The notes under the pieces: generated by a model
The model's input: the letters and a program-made list of their open reading frames with translations, nothing else
Told to the model about the DNA's origin: nothing
The model's database searches: none
NCBI GenBank assembly: GCA_017472635.1
Contig: JAFUPU010000002.1
Span: forward strand, 1 to 64,000
DNA from: Bacteroidaceae bacterium
Lineage (GTDB): Bacteria; Bacteroidota; Bacteroidia; Bacteroidales; Bacteroidaceae
DNA: 64,000 nt
Direction: 5' to 3'
In this document: positions 8,888 through 15,451 of the stretch, piece after piece
Layout: every line of letters starts with the position of its first letter
Position numbering within the stretch: position 1 is the first letter of the stretch
Made by a program: the position numbers and the translations under genes

Positions 8888-9232
8888 CACTTGTGCATAG
8901 TCTGATGAAAGACCGGTGGCTTGTGGTGAACATAATGATGGAAAGGCGTTTACGACGCTTTGGTTTTGACGGTTAGAAATCCTAGGAAAATTTCAAGAGC
9001 AAGTCAATACAAAGCAACAGTGAATGCCCCTTGGGTGTATTATATACAATCCCTCCCTGTGTCGGTTGATAGCGCAGACTTTAGTTTGTGTATATTCGTT
9101 TGATAACAAGGGTTGTCATATCTATACATTCGGCGTGGGGTTTCTATGTTGCTCGTTTCGACTTGCGGGCAACATTCCTAGGAGCCTCTAACCGTGAAGC
9201 GAGCGAATGTACAGATTCCCACGTCTTTTTTA
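8888..9232 (+). ncRNA. Candidate structured non-coding RNA of unknown family
   Basis: A promoter box (8874-8881) is followed by about 345 nt without a plausible coding frame and then by a terminator-like end. Hairpins visible: AAAGGCGT/ACGCTTT near 8942; TGTATA..TGATAAC (9089-9107) with GTTGTCA..TATACA (9112-9128); ATGTTGC (9146-9152) with GCAACAT (9169-9175); and CGTGGG (9134-9139) with CCCACG (9218-9223) followed by TCTTTTTTAT. TACATTCG (9125-9132) can also pair with CGAATGTA (9204-9211), which crosses the last stem, so a pseudoknot or two alternative folds are possible. It does not match what I know of tmRNA, RNase P or SRP RNA. A leader for the HTH gene at 9298 is the main alternative. 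Confidence 0.55.
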
Positions 9233-9297
9233 TATTGCAAATTAGATAAAATACTCTTTTTAGGGAATCATGAGAGGCAGGTATAGTAAAGACGAGT

Positions 9298-9510
9298 ATG
9301 ATTCACGCTGGAACGCTCATCAAACAAACATTGCACAACCAGGGACGGACTGTCACTTGGTTTGCAAACCAGCTATGCTGTACACGTCCTAATATCTATA
9401 AGATATTTCAAAAAGAAAATATCGATATCCACTTGCTCTGGCGTATCTCTTGTATTCTTGACCACGATTTCTTTTTGGACATATCTGAGAATTACCACAT
9501 AAACAAGTAA
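9298..9510 (+). CDS. Small helix-turn-helix (XRE/Cro-like) DNA-binding protein
   Basis: 70 residues, almost only an HTH: VTWFANQLCCTRPNIYKIF fits a Cro/C1-type helix-turn-helix (about residues 19-37), followed by a stretch like the usual third part of the domain. Proteins of this size and type are seen in Bacteroidota, often near surface or secretion genes. The stop lies 10 nt before the 85-bp cassette whose second copy is at 13365, which makes this protein an obvious but unproven candidate to bind the cassette's inverted repeat. Confidence 0.65.
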   Translation: MIHAGTLIKQTLHNQGRTVTWFANQLCCTRPNIYKIFQKENIDIHLLWRISCILDHDFFLDISENYHINK

Positions 9511-9519
9511 AAAGAATTA

Positions 9520-9604
9520 TATAGTTCCATTTTGGCGACAGTTTCAGTGCTTTTATGGAACTATGGTTCCCCTCTTCTGCTTTTTGATTTTATATACTTT
9601 TGCA
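9520..9604 (+). promoter_or_regulatory. 85-bp promoter cassette, copy A
   Basis: 84 of 85 bases identical to 13365-13449. It contains a perfect 10-bp inverted repeat ATAGTTCCAT (9521-9530) / ATGGAACTAT (9555-9564) and a -7 box TACTTTTG at 9595-9602. It lies directly upstream of the 9639-13328 transcription unit. Confidence 0.8.
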
Positions 9605-9638
9605 TTTGAAAAGTTTTGTTGATTAAAAAAGTGTATAA

Positions 9639-10616
9639 ATGAAAAAGCATTTTATTTTTATTACTATAAGTCTGTTGTTTGTTAACGGATTGTCTGCTCA
9701 ACAAGTTGACTATTCGGTCGTGTCTGTACCTGAGGAATCAGGTATAGAATTTACGCCTATTACTACAGTCAGTGATTATGTATGTATGCCTCTTGTCAAA
9801 AGAGGATCTACTAGTATCAACTGGCTTTCCAATAGAATACTTGATATTTCGACTGATGGGAAACATATTGCATATTTGTCCCAGCGAAACAATGCAACTA
9901 ATATATTTATTAAGGATTTAGAGAAACAGGGAAGCTCTACCCAACGGACCAATCGGATTGCTGTTCTTGACTTTTCTTATTCTCCTGATGGAAAACATAT
10001 TTGTTTTTCAGAACAAAGAGGAAATACAAATCAGATATTCCAGACAGATGCGACGAATGGCTATGTTTGTAGGCAAATTACCAATGGGAATAATGATTAT
10101 TCACCTATTTATTCCTCTGATATGCAACATATCTTTTTTGCTCGCCAAGAAGCTAAAAGTGTGAGCGTTTGGAGTTACAATATACAAAACAATTTCCTTT
10201 CCAATTATACAACGGGAATGAATCCTTGTCCGGTATATGGTGAATCAGCTTTTCTGTGTAGCAGGTCTAATGCTGAGGGGCGTAATGAGATTTGGAAAAT
10301 AAACTATCAGACCGGTGTGGAAGAATGTATAGTCTCAGATTCTGAAAGAAGTTTTACGACTCCTTCTCTTTCTCCCAGTGGCGAATGGATTCTGTTTGTG
10401 GGAAGCAGCAAGATTTCTGCCGGGAATGTCAATTTCTTGAATACCGATATCTTTGTTTGTAGATTAGACGGAACTCAATTTACTCAATTGACTTATCATG
10501 CAGCAGATGATTTAAGTCCTACATGGGGTAAAGGCGGAGAGTATATTTATTTTGTCTCACAACGTGGTAGTGCTGTAGGAGCTGCTAATGTTTGGAAAAT
10601 GAGTTTTAACCATTAA
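9639..10616 (+). CDS. Exported TolB/PD40-type beta-propeller protein
   Basis: 325 residues with a signal peptide (cleavage after LSA, about residue 20). At least five repeats of the PD40/WD40-like type are visible, each with an SPDGKHI/SPSGEWI-like strand (ISTDGKHIAYLS, YSPDGKHICFSE, LSPSGEWILFVG, SPTWGKGGEYIYFVS). This is the TolB C-terminal propeller fold, used for protein or ligand binding; it lacks the TolB N-terminal domain and any protease domain. Periplasmic, role unknown. It starts a unit with a beta-barrel 16 nt downstream and the LtaS-like gene. Base composition is visibly richer in A and T than the neighbouring housekeeping genes. Confidence 0.75.
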   Translation: MKKHFIFITISLLFVNGLSAQQVDYSVVSVPEESGIEFTPITTVSDYVCMPLVKRGSTSINWLSNRILDISTDGKHIAYLSQRNNATNIFIKDLEKQGSSTQRTNRIAVLDFSYSPDGKHICFSEQRGNTNQIFQTDATNGYVCRQITNGNNDYSPIYSSDMQHIFFARQEAKSVSVWSYNIQNNFLSNYTTGMNPCPVYGESAFLCSRSNAEGRNEIWKINYQTGVEECIVSDSERSFTTPSLSPSGEWILFVGSSKISAGNVNFLNTDIFVCRLDGTQFTQLTYHAADDLSPTWGKGGEYIYFVSQRGSAVGAANVWKMSFNH

Positions 10617-10631
10617 TTAAATATTTTTTAT

Positions 10632-11264
10632 ATGAAGAATTTAAAGTTTTATTTAAGTGTATGTTTGTTGGCATGTTCAACAATGGTATCAGCTCAGTTT
10701 ATGAACTCAGGTTCAAAAACTTCAGTAAGTACAGCAACAGGTTCTGCCGGAACTTGGCAGGGGTTGAGAGTGTCGTATAAACCTGTCACAATTGATTTTG
10801 ATGGATCAGATGAAGATGCAACGGGTTTTTCTGCAGATTATGTATTCTCGTTCAAATTGTCAGAGAGTACTCCTTTGTTTTTGGAGGCAGGAATAGGGTA
10901 TCAGTATACAGGTTATGATGAAGATGAGCTGGAGATAACTTTGCACTCTTTGAATGTTCCATTGAATATTGGATATAAACATGCCTTTTCAGATCAGATT
11001 TCAGTGATGCCTTTTGTGGGAATTAACTTGAGGGGTAATCTTTCAGGAAAAGCGACCATGGATGGATATGATGAAGAATTAGACTTGTTTGACGATGATG
11101 ATATGGAGGATGCTTGGAAAAGATTCCAGATAGGCTGGCAAATTGGTGTTGGTGCCAATTTCAACAAGTTTTATGCAGGAATCAGTTATGGAGGTGATTT
11201 AAGTGAATTGGCAGTGGAGACTAAATTGAAGGCTACCTCTGTGACCATTGGTTTCAACTTCTAA
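10632..11264 (+). CDS. Small outer-membrane beta-barrel protein
   Basis: 210 residues with a signal peptide (cleavage after VSA, about residue 21). The rest alternates hydrophobic and polar residues (GIGYQYTGY, PLNIGYKHAF, VMPFVGINLRG, QIGVGANFNKFYAGISYGG) and ends in TSVTIGFNF, a typical outer-membrane C-terminal strand ending in Phe. One acidic loop (DLFDDDDMED) is likely surface exposed. It belongs to the PorT/OMP_b-brl type of 8-10-strand barrels; no specific function can be read. Part of the 9639-13328 unit. Confidence 0.8.
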   Translation: MKNLKFYLSVCLLACSTMVSAQFMNSGSKTSVSTATGSAGTWQGLRVSYKPVTIDFDGSDEDATGFSADYVFSFKLSESTPLFLEAGIGYQYTGYDEDELEITLHSLNVPLNIGYKHAFSDQISVMPFVGINLRGNLSGKATMDGYDEELDLFDDDDMEDAWKRFQIGWQIGVGANFNKFYAGISYGGDLSELAVETKLKATSVTIGFNF

Positions 11265-11348
11265 AATACAATATAGGGATAAAAGAAGAAAGGGGGGTGT
11301 GAAAAGGTTCATATCCCCTTTTTGTGTAATGGCTAATTCTATTTGTCT

Positions 11349-13328
11349 ATGAAGCAGAAAGAATACTCCGAAACGTTACTGACACTTTATATACAAATAT
11401 GGTGCTATCAAGCTGTTGGTATTTTGCTTTTAAGTATAGCCCGTATCTTACATCTTTCCGATTCACTTCAATCGCTTGTGGTTCATCATACAAATAGTGT
11501 TCCTCTGTTTTTATGGAATTCATGGAGATTTGATATTCAATCCATTACATATATTTCACTTCCCATTATTGTGGGAAGTCTTATCATTTTTTACTTAGGG
11601 AAAAAGGTGGTAGAGAGATTTACGGTATTTATGCAATGGTATTATACTGTTATGTTGACGATATTGTCTGGCATTGTGATTGCTGAGTTCTTCTTTGAAG
11701 CAAATTTTAATAGTCGCTATAACATTGTATTTTTTGACTTCTTTAATGAAGGACCTCTTGAATTATTGCAAACTATGTGGCAAGACTATCCTTTGCTTGG
11801 CGTTTTAATTGTGATATGTGCAATTAGCTTTGTCATTTGGTTGGTCGGGAGTCGTATTAAACATCTCTCTATTAAATCTTTTGAATTGAATAAACCATGG
11901 ATGACAATCGCATTTGGAGCTATGATTATTTGTTTGACTTTCATCTTTATGAGAGGGTCTATAACACGTTATACCCTTCAAGTGGAGGCGTTTGTGGTTT
12001 CGGTGGATGAAAATATCAACAAAGCAGTTCCTAATGCAATGTATCTTCTTAAAAAAGCCTATAAAGAAAAAATCAACAACTTTAGGCTTTACAGTGATGA
12101 AGACCTGATGAAACAAGAGGGGTTTTCCACGCTTGATGAAGTAATTGCTACTGCAGGATTTCCCATTTCGTGTGAAGATGACAACGAAAAGAAAGTAACA
12201 GAAGTTCTGTTTGCAAGAGCGAAAGGGAATCATGCACAAGGTCGTAAGCAGCCTAATGTCCTTATAATTCTGTGTGAAAGTTGGAGTCGATTTTTACTTG
12301 AAATGGATAAGGGGGATAGTCTTGATTTGCAATGTTCGATGCGCAAACATCTTGAAGAAGATCTTTTTTGGGGGAATATTCAATCTGTACGCAATGGAAC
12401 AATCTATTCGTTGGAGACTGTCACTATGTCTATGCCTTATCCTCATTTTTTCAATTCACGATATCGCTTCAGGAGCCTACCAACATCTATTGCGCATCCA
12501 TTCAAAGAAAGTGGTTACAGTACTGCATTCATAACAGGGATGGATCCTACGTGGGAAAATGTACAGGAAGGACTTTCACATCAAAGTTTTGACACCATTA
12601 TAGGAAGGCGGAATATTTTGCAGAGTATTTCGGGAAGTACTACAAGTGCAATTGGGGTATACGATGAATTTCTATTCAGTTACATACAACACTATTTGGA
12701 AGGAAACGATGACGATCGTCCAAAGTTTATCCTTGCGTTAACAACAACCAATCATCCTCCTTTCACTTATCCTGAAGATATGCGACTTCCACCGCTAAAC
12801 GAGAAATGGTATGAGTCTCCTTATCTGACTGGAGATAGAGCTGTACTGAAGAAATACGGGATGGGGGCACAATACACTAATAAATCTTTAGGAGATTTCT
12901 TGGAAAAAGTAAAAAGTAGTGCTTTGGCAGATAATACGATTGTGTTGGCTACAGGAGATCATAATGTGCGCAGTATCTTAAACTATAAAGTTGTTCCGCA
13001 GGTTTATAAACATGCAGTCCCGATGTACCTGTATTTGCCTGGAGTTTACAGAATGGATAGAGAGCTGGAGAAAAAAGTCACATGTCGGTATGGTTCTCAT
13101 TTTGACATTCTTCCAACATTGGCGCCATTAGTGCTAAATGAAGGTGTTTCTTATCTTTCTATCGGTCAAAATTTGTTGGATACAACCAAGTGCAATAAAG
13201 ACTATTATGGGTATAATGAGAAACAGATGCTTAGTCCAGATGTTCGTGCATTGGATTCACTATCTGAAATGATGCATGCCAGGGAATTGTTAATGAAGAT
13301 TTATTATCAGCAAAAGTTTCGCGAGTAG
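11349..13328 (+). CDS. LtaS-like membrane phosphoglycerol transferase (sulfatase fold)
   Basis: 659 residues. About five membrane segments occupy the first 210 residues, followed by a long extracytoplasmic alkaline-phosphatase/sulfatase-fold domain. Landmarks: NVLIILCESWSRFLLE (metal-binding Glu), NGTIYSLETV with the candidate nucleophile Thr, FITGMDPTWEN and the metal-binding ATGDHNVRS near the end. Related enzymes (LtaS, MdoB/OpgB) move glycerol-phosphate from phosphatidylglycerol to a lipid or glucan; Bacteroidota copies are mostly uncharacterised. ATG at 11349 is used in preference to a TTG two codons earlier. The PAP2 phosphatase and barrel encoded around it suggest envelope lipid or glycan decoration. 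Confidence 0.85.
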   Translation: MKQKEYSETLLTLYIQIWCYQAVGILLLSIARILHLSDSLQSLVVHHTNSVPLFLWNSWRFDIQSITYISLPIIVGSLIIFYLGKKVVERFTVFMQWYYTVMLTILSGIVIAEFFFEANFNSRYNIVFFDFFNEGPLELLQTMWQDYPLLGVLIVICAISFVIWLVGSRIKHLSIKSFELNKPWMTIAFGAMIICLTFIFMRGSITRYTLQVEAFVVSVDENINKAVPNAMYLLKKAYKEKINNFRLYSDEDLMKQEGFSTLDEVIATAGFPISCEDDNEKKVTEVLFARAKGNHAQGRKQPNVLIILCESWSRFLLEMDKGDSLDLQCSMRKHLEEDLFWGNIQSVRNGTIYSLETVTMSMPYPHFFNSRYRFRSLPTSIAHPFKESGYSTAFITGMDPTWENVQEGLSHQSFDTIIGRRNILQSISGSTTSAIGVYDEFLFSYIQHYLEGNDDDRPKFILALTTTNHPPFTYPEDMRLPPLNEKWYESPYLTGDRAVLKKYGMGAQYTNKSLGDFLEKVKSSALADNTIVLATGDHNVRSILNYKVVPQVYKHAVPMYLYLPGVYRMDRELEKKVTCRYGSHFDILPTLAPLVLNEGVSYLSIGQNLLDTTKCNKDYYGYNEKQMLSPDVRALDSLSEMMHARELLMKIYYQQKFRE

Positions 13329-13364
13329 TCTTATCATTATGCATAAATATGTATAAAAGGGCTG

Positions 13365-13449
13365 TATAGTTCCATTTTGGCGACAATTTCAGTGCTTTTA
13401 TGGAACTATGGTTCCCCTCTTCTGCTTTTTGATTTTATATACTTTTGCA
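13365..13449 (+). promoter_or_regulatory. 85-bp promoter cassette, copy B
   Basis: Second copy of the cassette at 9520, one mismatch (A for G). Inverted repeat 13366-13375 / 13400-13409; -7 box TACTTTTG at 13440-13447. It drives the PAP2/lipoprotein unit. Confidence 0.8.
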
Positions 13450-13526
13450 ATGGTGAAATTAGGAATTTAAGGAAGAGGGCAATTGATTGTTTTACACCCT
13501 CTCTCAAACAATTAATTGGTATATAA

Positions 13527-14252
13527 ATGAAGAGAATTTTCTGGGTGATACTTATCCTATTGGTACTTCAGAATGCAGCTAAAGCACAATCAGATAGTAT
13601 TACAGATTTTAAGCCAACTCAATTGATACTTCCCCTTTCATTGGTCACAATCGGTGCATGGGGAGTTAATAATGGTTGGGCTTGTACGATAAAAAACGAT
13701 GTGCGGGATGGCATGGAGAGTTTAAGAGGTGATTGCCGATGGCATGCAGATGATTATTTGCAATATCTGCCGACAGCTGCACATTTAGGGTTGGATTTTA
13801 TAGGGGTAAAAGGCAAACATAATTTTAAGGAGCGAATCGCTATTTCGGCAACCTCTTTTTTGGCAATGACTGCGATGGTGCGTGGGGTTAAATACTTCTC
13901 TAACGAGAAACGTCCTGATTCAAATGCTACAAACTCTTTCCCCTCAGGACATACTGCCACAGCATTCATGGGAGCTGAACTTGTCAGGATGGAATATGGG
14001 AATGGGTATGGAATAGGGGCTTATGCTGTAGCTGCAAGTGTTGCCTTTCTTCGTATATATAATGATAGACATTGGTTGAATGATGTGGTCGCAGGTGCGG
14101 GCTTTGGTATCTTAAGTGCCAAGATTGGTTATTGGCTGTTACCACTTAATCGGAAAATATTTAAGTTGGACAGCAAAAAATATGTATCGGTATTGCCTAC
14201 TTATGATAGTTATAATCAAAGTTTTGGCATTGCTTTGACGTATATGAGATAA
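13527..14252 (+). CDS. Exported PAP2-superfamily phosphatase
   Basis: 241 residues with a signal peptide (cleavage after AKA, about residue 20). All three PAP2 signature motifs are visible: K-x6-RP in KYFSNEKRP, PSGH in FPSGHTATAF, and R-x5-H-x3-D in RIYNDRHWLND. Such enzymes remove phosphate from lipid phosphates or undecaprenyl diphosphate, or act as phosphotransferases, on the periplasmic side. It has fewer membrane segments than integral PAP2 proteins, so it may sit in the periplasm or inside the outer membrane. First gene of the unit under cassette copy B, 27 nt before a lipoprotein gene. Confidence 0.88.
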   Translation: MKRIFWVILILLVLQNAAKAQSDSITDFKPTQLILPLSLVTIGAWGVNNGWACTIKNDVRDGMESLRGDCRWHADDYLQYLPTAAHLGLDFIGVKGKHNFKERIAISATSFLAMTAMVRGVKYFSNEKRPDSNATNSFPSGHTATAFMGAELVRMEYGNGYGIGAYAVAASVAFLRIYNDRHWLNDVVAGAGFGILSAKIGYWLLPLNRKIFKLDSKKYVSVLPTYDSYNQSFGIALTYMR

Positions 14253-14279
14253 ATCCTTTAATTTAAAAACAGTAATAAT

Positions 14280-15257
14280 ATGGTTAACTTAAAATTTTTG
14301 CAGAGATGCTTTATGTTCCTTTTTGTTGGAACTTCAATGTGTGTATTACAGGCTTGTAGTGATGATGACGAAGAGAGTGGTGGTTCACTCAATACGGATG
14401 TAGGTGAGGTTGTTGCCGGAAGTGGAGAGAAACTATTGTCAGCGGGCGACTATAACTTTTATTATTCAGAGGATGGTAAGATAAAGTATGCGACGGATGA
14501 CTGGACGCTTTACGAATTTTCATCAAACCAGCTGATATGTTATGAAGATTACGATTATGGTGAAACAGATAAATCGGTGACATCTTTGTCATATAATGGA
14601 GAAGGTTATATTTCCAAGATGCACCTGTCTGAAGTGTGGGATGAAGAAGGAGAGAGAGGTTCCTATTCCTCTACTTCAAATTTGGCTTATGATGGTGAAG
14701 GGCATTTGACTAAAGTTACGGTAAAATATTCAGGTGAATATGCTTATGATGGCGAAACAGAAAGGGAGAGTGGAACTTCAACTATCAATCTTACTTGGGA
14801 CGACGGATGTTTGGTGAAGTATGAATATGTGGCTTCGGATAACGAGGGATGGACGAATAAAGAAACAGCTACGTTTGATTATGAAGATGGAGAGTATGCA
14901 AATGAACATAAGCAATATGCTACTTTTGCAGATGATTTGTTTGGGGATGAAGCCACCGTATGTGCTTATATCGGTCTTTTCGGAAAAGGACCGGATTATC
15001 TTCCTGCAAAGGTAGAACTTGAGGAAGTAGAAATATATGATGGCGAAGAAGAATACTCTTACGATTATACCGCATATTATGCTTACAGCTTCAATGATGA
15101 TGGTACTATCCGTCGTGTAAACAGTGACTATTTTACGTATGGAACGATTGAAGAGCAAGGGGATATAGATGACTATCAAGCGAAAGTAACCCGGACTGAA
15201 AAGTCTCAAAAAAGAAACTTTGTATTCGGTTCACGTTTGAAGAATCATAAGAGATAA
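14280..15257 (+). CDS. Surface lipoprotein, DUF4595-like
   Basis: 325 residues. The lipobox is VLQAC with the lipidated Cys at residue 26, followed directly by SDDDEE, which fits the Bacteroidetes lipoprotein export signal (Ser plus acidic residues) for display on the cell surface. The body contains repeated YDGEG/YNGEGY-type turns with tyrosine-rich strands (SLSYNGEGYISKM, NLAYDGEGHLTKV), the pattern of DUF4595 proteins that resemble YD-repeat beta structures. Binding partner unknown. Co-transcribed with the PAP2 gene and followed by a strong terminator. Confidence 0.75.
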   Translation: MVNLKFLQRCFMFLFVGTSMCVLQACSDDDEESGGSLNTDVGEVVAGSGEKLLSAGDYNFYYSEDGKIKYATDDWTLYEFSSNQLICYEDYDYGETDKSVTSLSYNGEGYISKMHLSEVWDEEGERGSYSSTSNLAYDGEGHLTKVTVKYSGEYAYDGETERESGTSTINLTWDDGCLVKYEYVASDNEGWTNKETATFDYEDGEYANEHKQYATFADDLFGDEATVCAYIGLFGKGPDYLPAKVELEEVEIYDGEEEYSYDYTAYYAYSFNDDGTIRRVNSDYFTYGTIEEQGDIDDYQAKVTRTEKSQKRNFVFGSRLKNHKR

Positions 15258-15259
15258 GT

Positions 15260-15275
15260 TAAGACCGTTGGTGAT
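15260..15275. repeat. 16-bp direct repeat, right copy
   Basis: TAAGACCGTTGGTGAT, identical to 8755-8770; begins 3 nt after the lipoprotein stop. Confidence 0.35.
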
Positions 15276-15299
15276 GTTTTAACTTGCACCAATTATATA

Positions 15300-15350
15300 A
15301 AGAGTCTGTATAAACAAGAAGTCTTTGTTTGTACAGACTCTTGTTATATA
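15300..15350 (+). terminator. Rho-independent terminator
   Basis: AAGAGTCTGTA-TAAACAA / TTTGTTT-GTACAGACTCTT stem (15300-15342) with a short U-rich tail. Confidence 0.75.
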
Positions 15351-15403
15351 CCTCTTAATCTAAATTTCTATCATAGTTGGTAAGGTATTCGGGAATAAAT
15401 GCT

Positions 15404-15411
15404 TATCTTTG
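15404..15411 (+). promoter_or_regulatory. -7 promoter box TATCTTTG
   Basis: TAnnTTTG match 41 nt before the GH2 start. Confidence 0.6.
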
Positions 15412-15451
15412 CGGAGAAATGCAATTTAATAATGGTAGATAAAGATAAAAC

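Noticed and set aside
8888..9232. tmRNA, RNase P RNA or SRP RNA
   Set aside because: The diagnostic sequences I know for these (tmRNA tRNA-like ends, RNase P GAGGAAAGTCC, SRP GGAA loop context) are not present.
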